DNA of 13,206 bases, from the NCBI GenBank assembly GCA_025449775.1, contig JANWIS010000105.1:1-13206 (forward strand), read 5' to 3'. Each line of letters begins with the position of its first letter. Position 1 is the first letter of the stretch. The position numbers were made by a program, and so were the translations under genes. The notes under the pieces were generated by a model that saw only the letters and a list, made by a program, of their open reading frames with translations, had not been told where the DNA came from and searched no databases. Source of the DNA: Ignavibacteriaceae bacterium. Lineage in GTDB: Bacteria > Bacteroidota > Ignavibacteria > Ignavibacteriales > Ignavibacteriaceae. Shown piece by piece: positions 1-6,532 of the stretch.

Positions 1-21
1 ATCCTGAAACAAGTTCAGGAT
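1..21. repeat. Short perfect palindrome, possible dispersed repeat
   Basis: An 8-bp arm (ATCCTGAA, 1-8) and its exact reverse complement (TTCAGGAT, 14-21) flank a 5-base loop. Read on the minus strand with its flank, it gives GTCATCCTGAACTTG followed by TTTCAGGAT. From memory this resembles a short palindromic motif found many times in intergenic DNA of assorted bacteria; I could not check this. It lies about 70 bp beyond the recX stop, so it could also act as a transcription end or mRNA-stabilising hairpin for the recA-recX operon. No U-tract can be judged because the window ends here. The element may continue outside the window. Confidence 0.5.
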
Positions 22-88
22 GACAAAGATGAATTTAAGAAAATAGGTTGAGAGAAGCGAGATATGAAAAAGTAAAATTGTCAAAAAT

Positions 89-727
89 CTATTGTTCATC
101 CGATTTACTTTTAAGCAGCTTGTTGCAAACCTGTTTTATAATATCGTAATCAAATCCTTTTGAAAAGAGATAAGCAGATAGTTTATTCCGTATTACTTTA
201 GGTTCTGTATTTCTTTTCAATAATAGTTTATATTTTTTTTCTGCTGATTTAACTGCACTTTCATAATCATCACTTTTCGGACGGGAGTTTAATTCCTCAT
301 CAATTATTTTCGAAGCGAGTCCTCTTTTTCGTAATTCACCTTTTAATTTTTTGCTTCCCCAATTTTTAGCTCTGTTTTTATCAGCCACGAAAGCACTAAT
401 AAATTCTTTGTCATTCAAATAACCACTTTGCTTCAACTCTTCAATAACTTCATCAATTAGTTTCTGTTCATAATCTTTATTCCATAATTTTCTTCTTAAC
501 TCGAATGAAGAATGCTGCCTTCTTCCAAGCAGACGAAATGCTTTCTGCCTGATGTGGAAGAGTTTATTCTGTTCAATTAAAAAAGAAAAGCGGTCTTCAG
601 AAATATTATCACCTTTCTTTAAACCGCTTTTTAGAAACACTTCAAGTGTTAAAAACAACACCTGATCATTTTCAAACAGTACAGTTACATCATTCTTCCC
701 TTTTTTAACGACCTGAATGATTTGCAT
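89..727 (-). CDS. recX: RecX, regulatory protein modulating RecA
   Basis: 212 residues, within the usual range for RecX. Family knowledge: RecX binds the RecA-DNA filament and limits or tunes its extension and its ATPase and coprotease activity in the cytoplasm. Seen here: a divergent beta-rich N-terminal part (about residues 1-55), then the helical RecX repeats. These carry the typical RLLGRRQHSSFELRRKL segment at 65-81, the EVIEELKQSGYLND stretch at 93-106 and the WGSKKLKGELRKRG segment at about 123-136. The ATG at 725-727 lies 12 bp after the recA stop codon, so the two genes are almost certainly co-transcribed. This is the classic recA-recX arrangement. No strong Shine-Dalgarno sequence precedes the start, so translational coupling to recA is plausible. 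The gene is complete, ends in TAG, and is the last gene of the cluster before the window edge. Confidence 0.93.
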   Translation of the reverse strand: MQIIQVVKKGKNDVTVLFENDQVLFLTLEVFLKSGLKKGDNISEDRFSFLIEQNKLFHIRQKAFRLLGRRQHSSFELRRKLWNKDYEQKLIDEVIEELKQSGYLNDKEFISAFVADKNRAKNWGSKKLKGELRKRGLASKIIDEELNSRPKSDDYESAVKSAEKKYKLLLKRNTEPKVIRNKLSAYLFSKGFDYDIIKQVCNKLLKSKSDEQ

Positions 728-739
728 TTCATAACTGGA

Positions 740-1804
740 TTATTTTGATTTTTTATCTTTTGCTTTCAGATTAATATCGCTCTCTTCTTTTTTTCCATCA
801 CCACTATTTTTCGACATACCAAGTTTAATACGAAGTTCTTTATCCAGGCTGTTTCTCAATCCTTCCATCTCCATCAGCTTCTGTTTAAATCCATCACGTC
901 CCTGGTAACGATCTTCACCGTATGAAAACCACGCACCGCTCTTTTTAACAATTCCCAATTCAACACCAAGATCAATTAAGTCACCGGTTTTACTTATACC
1001 TTCGTTGTAAAGAATATCAAACTCAACCTGTTTAAACGGCGCAGCAACTTTACTTTTTGCTATTTTAACTTTAGTTCTGTTACCAACAACATTTTCCCCT
1101 TCTTTGATTGCAGCAATTCGCCTGATATCAATTCTTACTGAAGCATAAAACTTAAGTGCATTTCCTCCGGTAGTTGTTTCCGGATTGCCAAACATTACTC
1201 CAATTTTACTTCGAAGCTGGTTAATAAAAATTACAGAAGTTTTTGATTTTGCAATTGCAGCCGTAAGCTTACGAAGTGCCTGCGACATTAACCTTGCCTG
1301 AACAGCCATTGTTGCATCTCCCATTTCTCCTTCAATTTCTGAACGAGGAACTAACGCAGCAACTGAATCGATAACGATTACATCAAGTGCATTACTTCTC
1401 ACTAATGTATCAGTGATTTCAAGTGCTTGTTCGCCAAAGTCAGGCTGGGAGATAAGAAGATTTGCTGTATCAACTCCGAGTTTCTTTGCATAATTTACAT
1501 CGAGTGCATGTTCTGCATCAATGAATGCAGCTAAGCCGTTCATCTTCTGAGCTTCAGCAATTATATGCAGACACAATGTTGTCTTTCCGCTTGATTCAGG
1601 TCCGTAAACTTCAGTAATTCTACCGCGCGGAATTCCACCAATACCAAGTGCAAAGTCAAGCGAAAGTGCACCTGTTGGAATCGCTTCAATATTATGAACA
1701 ACCCCGTCGCCCAATTTCATTATGGAACCTTTTCCATAAGTTTTTTCTATTGTCGAGATTGCCTCGTCAATTATTTTCAGCTTTTGTTCTCTATCTGCAA
1801 CCAT
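740..1804 (-). CDS. recA: Recombinase RecA
   Basis: 354 residues. RecA forms ATP-dependent filaments on single-stranded DNA, performs homologous pairing and strand exchange, and stimulates LexA self-cleavage. Seen here: Walker A GPESSGKTT at 68-76, the FIDAEHALD segment at 94-102 with the catalytic-type glutamate, Walker B DVIVIDSVAAL at 141-151, the SEIEGEMGD loop near 155-163, INQLRSKIG at 194-202, and the DNA-binding L2 region NPETTTGGNALKFYAS at 207-222. The core is complete. The last roughly 25 residues are lysine-rich, whereas E. coli RecA ends in an acidic tail. The ATG at 1802-1804 has a GGAGA Shine-Dalgarno-like sequence 6 bases upstream, inside the 11-bp gap after thpR. This is the clearest ribosome binding site in the window and suits a highly expressed protein. 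No separate promoter or SOS box was recognised directly upstream, so expression probably depends on the operon or on a promoter inside cinA/thpR. Confidence 0.98.
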   Translation of the reverse strand: MVADREQKLKIIDEAISTIEKTYGKGSIMKLGDGVVHNIEAIPTGALSLDFALGIGGIPRGRITEVYGPESSGKTTLCLHIIAEAQKMNGLAAFIDAEHALDVNYAKKLGVDTANLLISQPDFGEQALEITDTLVRSNALDVIVIDSVAALVPRSEIEGEMGDATMAVQARLMSQALRKLTAAIAKSKTSVIFINQLRSKIGVMFGNPETTTGGNALKFYASVRIDIRRIAAIKEGENVVGNRTKVKIAKSKVAAPFKQVEFDILYNEGISKTGDLIDLGVELGIVKKSGAWFSYGEDRYQGRDGFKQKLMEMEGLRNSLDKELRIKLGMSKNSGDGKKEESDINLKAKDKKSK

Positions 1805-1815
1805 TTAAGTCTCCA

Positions 1816-2361
1816 TCACTTTAGTTCATAAATTTTTAAAACTTTGTATTCTGAGCCAGAAGGTTTGAGTACACTTTGTATCAACATAATTTCGTTTGAA
1901 TTAAATTTAACCGGGTCGAATTTAGATTCTTTAAATCTTTGAATAAATTTTTCATCTACACTGTTTTTAATCCGGAGAAGAGTTAAGTGCCCTTTAAATT
2001 TTCTTTTTTCAATACTGATACCGAACTTCTGCAACTTAATATTAATTTCATCAACTAACGAAATTATAGAATCATCAGTTTCAAGATCACACCAAAGAAT
2101 TTTTGCCTGGTTATCGCGGAAGAAGAAACCGAATTTCGAAATTGTACAATTAAAAGAAGAATAATTTTTTACAAAGTCAAGTTCGTTAACGATATTCTGA
2201 AGAATTTCTTCACTTACTTCGCCAATAAATTTGAGTGTAAGATGAATTTTCTCCTCTGTTTCCCACCTTAATGCCTGATTCTCAGCGATACTTTTGCAGT
2301 GATTGATTATTTCTTTCTTTATCTCATCAGGCACTTTTAACGCAACAAATAATCTAATCAT
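1816..2361 (-). CDS. thpR: RNA 2',3'-cyclic phosphodiesterase (2H phosphoesterase, LigT/ThpR family)
   Basis: 181 residues, normal for the family. Members hydrolyse RNA 2',3'-cyclic phosphates to 2'-phosphomonoesters and can join 2'-5' tRNA half-molecules in vitro; the biological role is poorly known. Seen here: the two defining HxT motifs, H40-L-T42 (IHLTLKFIGEV) and H125-L-T127 (GHLTLLRIK), which form the twin-histidine active site. The N-terminal MIRLFVALKVP strand and the LRWE segment before the first motif are also typical. The ATG (2359-2361) overlaps the 3' end of cinA by 8 bp, and recA begins 11 bp downstream, so this is a middle gene of an operon. The cinA-ligT-recA order is known from other bacteria such as Deinococcus radiodurans, which supports the identification. 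Confidence 0.92.
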   Translation of the reverse strand: MIRLFVALKVPDEIKKEIINHCKSIAENQALRWETEEKIHLTLKFIGEVSEEILQNIVNELDFVKNYSSFNCTISKFGFFFRDNQAKILWCDLETDDSIISLVDEINIKLQKFGISIEKRKFKGHLTLLRIKNSVDEKFIQRFKESKFDPVKFNSNEIMLIQSVLKPSGSEYKVLKIYELK

Positions 2362-3610
2362 CCAGTAAAATTCCGAGCAGTTGTCTTCTTACAAAATCCA
2401 ATGCTGCCTGGGCAGTTCTTTGTTTGTTGAGAAGCCGGTCATCTCCGAAATTAAATTTTTTAGCCGTGCAAACTTTATCGTCACAGTAACCGATGTAAAC
2501 GAGTCCGACAGGTTTATTAGTTGTTGCACCGGTTGGACCCATAATACCTGTTGTTGACAATCTAATATCTGCACCGCTTGTTGATTTAACTCCTTCTGCC
2601 ATCTGCATTGCAATTTCCATGCTCACTGCGCCGTGTTCCTGCAATGTATCTTCATCAACTTTTAATAGCTCAACTTTTGCAGCATTGCTGTAACAAATAA
2701 TTCCTCTTTCAAAATATTTACTGCTTCCGCTGATATTTGTAAGCATATTACCAACCAATCCGCCTGTGCAGGATTCAGCAGCAGAAATTTTCAGTTCTCT
2801 TTCTAAAAGTAATTTTCCAACAACTGCTTCAAGTGAATCATCATCAACTCCGTATATGAATCTTCCTGCTTTCGAACGTATTCTCTGTTCAACTTCAACT
2901 AATCTATCGTGAATATCTTTTTCATCATCACCTTCAACAGAAAATCTGAGCTTCACTCCGAATTGATTAGGCAGAAAAGCTAATCGTGCACCATTTAATA
3001 AATCATCAAGATTTCCGAGCCGTTCGTATAAAGTGGATTCAGGAATACCCGTTGTCAGAAGCGTTTTCATTTTTATTTTGGTCTGACTACTTCCGATTTT
3101 ATCATTCAATTTTGGAATTACAGTTGAATCCATCATTGATTCCATTTCAACCGGTACTCCGGGCATTATCACATATATCTTTTTTGATTTTTCTATCCAT
3201 AATCCCGGTGCTGTTCCAAGCTGGTTTCGAATAACCTCAGCAATATTAGGAACTTTTGCCTGATCGATATTTACATTTGTTACTTTTCTTTTTCTTTTTT
3301 CAAAAAGATTTTTGATGTCTTCAAGTACTTCTTTGCTTTCAATCAACTCGGTTTTAAAGAAATCGACAATCGATTTTCTAGTTACATCATCGTGAGTTGG
3401 GCCTAATCCTCCTGTTGATATAATTAAATCGCACGCGGAAGAAGCTAATTTTAATTCATTTAAGATTGATGTATTGTCATCACCAACAACTGATGTTTTT
3501 ATAACCGGAATGTTGATCTCAAAAAGTTTTTCCCCTATAAAAGCAGCGTTCGTATTTAACGTATTCCCAACAAGAATTTCATCGCCAATCGTAATTATAT
3601 ATGCCTTCAT
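2354..3610 (-). CDS. cinA: CinA family protein (NMN amidohydrolase / ADP-ribose pyrophosphatase type)
   Basis: 418 residues, the full two-domain CinA length. The N-terminal MoCF/COG1058 domain has GDEILVGNTLNTN at 9-21 and STGGLGPTHDDVT at 65-77. The C-terminal CinA domain, from about 260, has AESCTGG at 278-284, GSSKYFERGIICYSN at about 296-310, and a GIMGPTG...KPVG segment near 357-370 matching the usual GIAGP...KPVG motif. Family knowledge: the C-terminal domain deamidates nicotinamide mononucleotide in pyridine-nucleotide salvage, and the N-terminal domain can hydrolyse ADP-ribose. In pneumococcus CinA is competence-induced and associates with RecA. The ATG at 3608-3610 lies 18 bp after pgpA, and the stop overlaps thpR by 8 bp. 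No frameshift or missing motif is seen. Whether this protein has both activities cannot be told from sequence alone. Confidence 0.95.
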   Translation of the reverse strand: MKAYIITIGDEILVGNTLNTNAAFIGEKLFEINIPVIKTSVVGDDNTSILNELKLASSACDLIISTGGLGPTHDDVTRKSIVDFFKTELIESKEVLEDIKNLFEKRKRKVTNVNIDQAKVPNIAEVIRNQLGTAPGLWIEKSKKIYVIMPGVPVEMESMMDSTVIPKLNDKIGSSQTKIKMKTLLTTGIPESTLYERLGNLDDLLNGARLAFLPNQFGVKLRFSVEGDDEKDIHDRLVEVEQRIRSKAGRFIYGVDDDSLEAVVGKLLLERELKISAAESCTGGLVGNMLTNISGSSKYFERGIICYSNAAKVELLKVDEDTLQEHGAVSMEIAMQMAEGVKSTSGADIRLSTTGIMGPTGATTNKPVGLVYIGYCDDKVCTAKKFNFGDDRLLNKQRTAQAALDFVRRQLLGILLDD

Positions 3611-3628
3611 CTATATCCGAAATTGTGA

Positions 3629-4087
3629 TTAAAAATGCCCGAGCAAATATACTACAAGATGCATAATTATGAGAGTATAAAAAGCTGAGATTACGTCGTC
3701 AATCATTATTCCAAAACCACCTTTCAGCTTTTCAAGGGCTCGTGCCGGAGGAGGTTTAATTATATCCAGTAATCTCCAGAGCAAAAATGCTGTGATTGTT
3801 ATTCCAAGTAGTTTTGGTAATGCAATAAGTGAAATCCATGTGCCAACTACTTCATCGATTGTGCATTGTGCAGGATCTTTTCCAAATTTTGTTTCGAACT
3901 TATTACCGAGAAAAATTCCATACATTGCAAATAAAACAATTGCAGGAAGGATGATAAATAATTGTTCAAAGCCGGGAATAAAATAAATTAAAATTGCTGC
4001 AAGACTTGCTGCCGTACCAGAAGCAACAGGAGAATAGCCTGTATAAAATCCTGACCCTATAAAATTTTCAAAAAAATTAATTTTCAA
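3629..4087 (-). CDS. pgpA: Phosphatidylglycerophosphatase A, TTG start
   Basis: 152 residues, typical PgpA size. PgpA removes the phosphate from phosphatidylglycerophosphate to give phosphatidylglycerol at the inner membrane, the step after PgsA. Seen here: the GYSPVASGTAAS segment at 18-28 (family norm is an APGT-type motif, so Ser replaces Pro), the acidic CTIDEVVGTW segment at 75-84, WRLLDIIKPPP at 104-114, and GGFGIMIDDV at 123-132, whose acidic residues are probable metal ligands. Hydrophobic stretches at about 29-59, 84-106 and 133-150 fit a small membrane enzyme. The start is TTG (4085-4087). An in-frame TAA lies two codons upstream, so translation cannot begin earlier, and this start yields the normal N-terminus. 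It overlaps pgsA by 11 bp, which implies translational coupling of consecutive pathway steps. Confidence 0.9.
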   Translation of the reverse strand: MKINFFENFIGSGFYTGYSPVASGTAASLAAILIYFIPGFEQLFIILPAIVLFAMYGIFLGNKFETKFGKDPAQCTIDEVVGTWISLIALPKLLGITITAFLLWRLLDIIKPPPARALEKLKGGFGIMIDDVISAFYTLIIMHLVVYLLGHF

Positions 4088-4673
4088 TTTTTAAAAGCTT
4101 AAGTACAACTTCCCAGTTTCGTTTAACATAAAGCAGCCCGGAATGAAATGTAATTAGTGTAATTAATAATGCAGTAAAATATATTACCTGGTTATGGAGC
4201 ATTAATGAAATAAAATCTCCGTACCAATAATTTATCTCCGGTGAGTGCTGAGCAACATAAAGTAGTAACAAATAATAAAGAAAGATCATCTGAAGCAACG
4301 TTTTCCATTTTGCATAATAACTTGTTACAAACTGGTAGTTTTTAAACTCTGCAAAAACTCTGAGCAGTGTTATTAAAACATCTCTTCCTACTATTATAAT
4401 TACCATCCACAATGGAATAAGGTTTACAATTGCAAACCCCAAAAAAACAGATGAAGTTAAAATTTTATCAGCAAGAGGATCCCAGAATTTTCCCCAGCTT
4501 GTAATGTAGTTGAACTTCCGTGCAAGCCAGCCATCGTACCAATCAGATAAAGCAGCGATAATATACACAACAACCGAAGCCTGCTTAATCCATATTACTT
4601 CCGAAAGAAAGCAGTACAGAAAAACAGGTGAAAGAATAATTCTTAATACTGTAAGCTGATTGGGAAGAGTCAT
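4077..4673 (-). CDS. pgsA: CDP-diacylglycerol-glycerol-3-phosphate 3-phosphatidyltransferase
   Basis: 198 residues, usual for PgsA. The enzyme transfers phosphatidyl from CDP-diacylglycerol to glycerol 3-phosphate, making phosphatidylglycerophosphate in the cytoplasmic membrane. Seen here: the complete CDP-alcohol phosphotransferase signature D44-x2-D47-G48-x2-A51-R52-x8-G61-x3-D65-x3-D69, with all three catalytic or metal-binding aspartates. The N-terminus MTLPNQLTVLRIILSP is canonical and fixes the ATG at 4671-4673. Several hydrophobic helices follow, at roughly 10-25, 31-43, 75-95, 120-140 and 155-180. No Shine-Dalgarno sequence precedes the ATG. An extended -10-like element just upstream could give a leaderless transcript. 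This is the first gene of the tight cluster running through recX. Other CDP-alcohol transferases (PssA, Cls types) are less likely given the N-terminal sequence and the neighbouring pgpA. Confidence 0.93.
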   Translation of the reverse strand: MTLPNQLTVLRIILSPVFLYCFLSEVIWIKQASVVVYIIAALSDWYDGWLARKFNYITSWGKFWDPLADKILTSSVFLGFAIVNLIPLWMVIIIVGRDVLITLLRVFAEFKNYQFVTSYYAKWKTLLQMIFLYYLLLLYVAQHSPEINYWYGDFISLMLHNQVIYFTALLITLITFHSGLLYVKRNWEVVLKLLKIEN

Positions 4674-4679
4674 TTAATT

Positions 4680-4688
4680 ATTATACCA
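4680..4688 (-). promoter_or_regulatory. Candidate extended -10 promoter element for pgsA operon
   Basis: Read on the minus strand the sequence is TGGTATAAT, a perfect TATAAT hexamer with the TGn extension. A 6-base AATTAA separates it from the pgsA ATG. By standard spacing, transcription would start at the A of the ATG, giving a leaderless mRNA, which agrees with the lack of a Shine-Dalgarno sequence. No good -35 hexamer is seen at 16-18 bp. AT-rich DNA makes chance matches common, and promoters in this lineage may follow a different consensus. Confidence 0.35.
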
Positions 4689-4716
4689 GGTTGACATCAG
4701 GATAAAGAAAATTTAT

Positions 4717-4731
4717 CAATTATATTAATTG
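4717..4731. promoter_or_regulatory. 15-bp dyad upstream of pgsA, possible operator
   Basis: Perfect inverted repeat CAATTA-TAT-TAATTG with 6-bp arms and a 3-bp centre, in the 94-bp purC-pgsA intergenic region. It lies about 30 bp upstream of the candidate -10 element, where an activator or repressor could bind. The arms are almost all A/T, so a chance match is quite possible. Confidence 0.25.
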
Positions 4732-4736
4732 GGAGT

Positions 4737-4763
4737 AATTCTAATAAAAAAATTATTAGAATT
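4737..4763 (-). terminator. Perfect 11-bp AT-rich hairpin after purC
   Basis: Arms AATTCTAATAA (4737-4747) and TTATTAGAATT (4753-4763) are exact reverse complements around a 5-base A/T loop. The hairpin begins 4 bases after the purC stop codon. On the transcribed strand the loop is five U residues and no U-tract follows the stem, so it is not a classical intrinsic terminator. It may be a weak terminator or an RNA 3'-end protecting structure between purC and pgsA. With one G-C pair in eleven, its thermal stability would be modest. Confidence 0.5.
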
Positions 4764-4767
4764 AAAA

Positions 4768-5664
4768 TTAAACTAAAGAGTTACCGGTCAGTTTCTTATA
4801 AATATCGAGATATTTTTCGCTTGTCTTGTTTATAATTTCATCAGGTAATGGCGGTGGAGGCGGCTGTTTATTAAAATTTATTGAAAGAAGATAATCACGC
4901 ACAAACTGCTTATCATAACTTTCCTGTCCTCTTCCCTTTTCGTACTTGTCCAATGGCCAGAAACGGGACGAATCAGGAGTGAGAACTTCATCAACAAGGA
5001 TTATTTCATTTTTAAATTTACCAAATTCAAATTTTGTGTCAGCAATGATAATCCCTTTTGTTAATGCGTAATCAGAAGCTTTCTTATAAATATTTATGGT
5101 GGCATCTTTAACTTCTTCAAAAGTATTTTTATCAATTATCTGCATCGCTTCATCCGCTGAAATATTTTCATCGTGAGCACCAATTTCTGCTTTGGTAGAT
5201 GGAGTAAAAATCGGCTGATGAAATTTTTCCGATTCTTTTAATCCTTCAGGCAGTTTGATACCGGAGATAGATCCGGTTTTTTTATAATCATTCCAGCCCG
5301 AGCCCGAGATATATCCTCTGACAATGCACTCGATGGGAACAACTTTTGCTTTCTTTACAAGCATTGATCTGTTTTTCAGACTAGCGGAATATTCCTTACA
5401 TTCATCAGGATATTTATTTACATCGGTAGTTACAAGATGATTGGAGATTATATCCTTTGTAAGATCAAACCAGAACTCAGAAATCTTTGTGAGAACCATT
5501 CCTTTATATGGAATTCCCTGGTTCATAATTACATCAAATGCAGAAAGCCTGTCAGTGGAAACAAGAAGAAGATATTCACCAACTTCATAAATATCTCTGA
5601 CTTTTCCTCTTGCATAAAGTTTAAGTTTTGGAAAGCTGGTAGTGAGTAAAACTTCAGGATTCAT
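4768..5664 (-). CDS. purC: Phosphoribosylaminoimidazole-succinocarboxamide synthase (SAICAR synthetase)
   Basis: 298 residues, the longer (about 300-residue) form also seen in yeast Ade1 and many Bacteroidota, rather than the roughly 240-residue E. coli form. It joins CAIR and aspartate using ATP to form SAICAR in de novo purine synthesis. Seen here: GKVRDIYE at 20-27, which begins the ATP-binding lobe; STDRLSAFDV at 36-45; PIECIVRGYISGSGW at 110-124; PSTKAEIGAHDENIS at 155-169; DTKFEFG at 209-215; and DEVLTPDSSRFWP at 225-237. All are complete. A short proline run (QPPPPPLPDE, about 267-276) precedes the last helix. The ATG is at 5662-5664, with no evident Shine-Dalgarno sequence. The 86 bp upstream hold no other gene. 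No further pur genes are adjacent, so purC is separate from a purine operon here. No purine riboswitch was recognised upstream. Confidence 0.96.
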   Translation of the reverse strand: MNPEVLLTTSFPKLKLYARGKVRDIYEVGEYLLLVSTDRLSAFDVIMNQGIPYKGMVLTKISEFWFDLTKDIISNHLVTTDVNKYPDECKEYSASLKNRSMLVKKAKVVPIECIVRGYISGSGWNDYKKTGSISGIKLPEGLKESEKFHQPIFTPSTKAEIGAHDENISADEAMQIIDKNTFEEVKDATINIYKKASDYALTKGIIIADTKFEFGKFKNEIILVDEVLTPDSSRFWPLDKYEKGRGQESYDKQFVRDYLLSINFNKQPPPPPLPDEIINKTSEKYLDIYKKLTGNSLV

Positions 5665-5750
5665 AATTAATATAAATTTGTTTTAATGAATTTTGTAAGC
5701 AGTTTTTATTTTGGAAAAAGAATTTACACCACAAAAATGGATGGATGAAA

Positions 5751-6488
5751 TTAGTTTTTCTTTAATTGATTAATTTTCTTCAGAATGAAATACATTTCAT
5801 CATATCCGAGTAAACTCATAATTGTCCCAATAAATCCTTTCGAATCGATATAAGCTTCCAGCTTGACCAATCCAACATTCGGAGCTCTCCATTCATAAAA
5901 TTTTGTATATGTACCCCGTTTTTTCTTCCGGATTTCTATTTGGAATTTGACACACTCAAAATTTCCAGTTTCAGTCTTAATTGTTTCTTCGCCTAAAACT
6001 TTTCCGGAAACAGTAATAGTATCGGGGTTTCCGCCATCAATATATTCTATACCAATCCACTTCCAGGTATCGTTCAATTTTAACGGAAAAGGAAATCTTA
6101 AATAGGGCCGATCATAAGTTACAGTCATCTCGGAGGATATAAATAAAAAAACATTCACCTTCTGATCGAGTTTGTCTAAATATACTGTGTCGTTTTTAAC
6201 GTGGACTGTTTGTATGAAAAAGAAATCATCATTATGTAAATCAAGGATGTAGCTGTCTCCCTTTCTTTTTATTTCCCCGAATGCTTCACCGAAAGTTGAA
6301 TTGTAAGTAAGCCGAAGAGAAGAATCGAGGGGAAAATATTCCCGACCGATCTCAGCTGAAACAGCTGAGGTAAATAATTGATTTGAAAAATCGTTCGATA
6401 AGGTAAATGGCAATCCTATTATAAGGATGAAAATGGCTAACAGGAATTTATTATTCTTAAAAATAAATTTGTAATTGAGATGTAACAT
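5751..6488 (-). CDS. Exported protein of unknown function, DUF3108/TapB-like
   Basis: 245 residues. I do not recognise a specific function. The N-terminus has a basic stretch (residues 7-14), then a hydrophobic core FLLAIFILIIGLPFTL at 15-30, and possible signal peptidase I sites after residue 31 or at AVSA-E near 45. There is no lipobox cysteine, so it is probably periplasmic or anchored by an uncleaved signal. The rest is predicted mostly beta: YFPLDSSLRLTYNST at 51-65, FPFPLKLNDTWKW at 132-144, VSGKVLGEETIKTETGNFECVK at about 160-181, and FYEWRAPNVGLVKLEAY at 197-213. The last pattern (a factor made by a cofactor-free barrel, with EW-AP-VGLVK) recalls the DUF3108/TapB-like family. The ATG at 6486-6488 follows a perfect dyad and has no clear Shine-Dalgarno sequence. 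It is transcribed separately from the tRNA upstream because a strong terminator intervenes, and it may read into purC 86 bp downstream. Confidence 0.75.
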   Translation of the reverse strand: MLHLNYKFIFKNNKFLLAIFILIIGLPFTLSNDFSNQLFTSAVSAEIGREYFPLDSSLRLTYNSTFGEAFGEIKRKGDSYILDLHNDDFFFIQTVHVKNDTVYLDKLDQKVNVFLFISSEMTVTYDRPYLRFPFPLKLNDTWKWIGIEYIDGGNPDTITVSGKVLGEETIKTETGNFECVKFQIEIRKKKRGTYTKFYEWRAPNVGLVKLEAYIDSKGFIGTIMSLLGYDEMYFILKKINQLKKN

Positions 6489-6490
6489 TT

Positions 6491-6510
6491 ATTTAGTTAA
6501 TCAACTAAAT
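6491..6510. promoter_or_regulatory. Perfect 8-bp-arm dyad before the exported-protein gene
   Basis: ATTTAGTT (6491-6498) and AACTAAAT (6503-6510) are exact reverse complements around AATC. The inner arm ends 2 bases before the start codon of the gene at 6488. It could be an operator overlapping the transcription start, or an mRNA hairpin hiding the start region. A TATTAT -10-like hexamer lies just upstream (about 6513-6518 on the minus strand), which would place transcription initiation in the dyad. No regulator is identified. Confidence 0.4.
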
Positions 6511-6532
6511 GATAATATTTTCTACTTGCCTG

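Noticed and set aside
4674..4767. SOS (LexA) box controlling the recA operon
   Set aside because: No CTGT-N8-ACAG or GAAC-N4-GTTC type site was seen here or directly before recA; an unknown lineage-specific box cannot be excluded.
5665..5750. Promoter (TTACAA with 18-bp spacing to TATATT) before purC
   Set aside because: The -10-like hexamer ends only 4 bases before the ATG, so transcription would begin inside the start codon; both hexamers are weak and AT-rich DNA makes such matches likely by chance.
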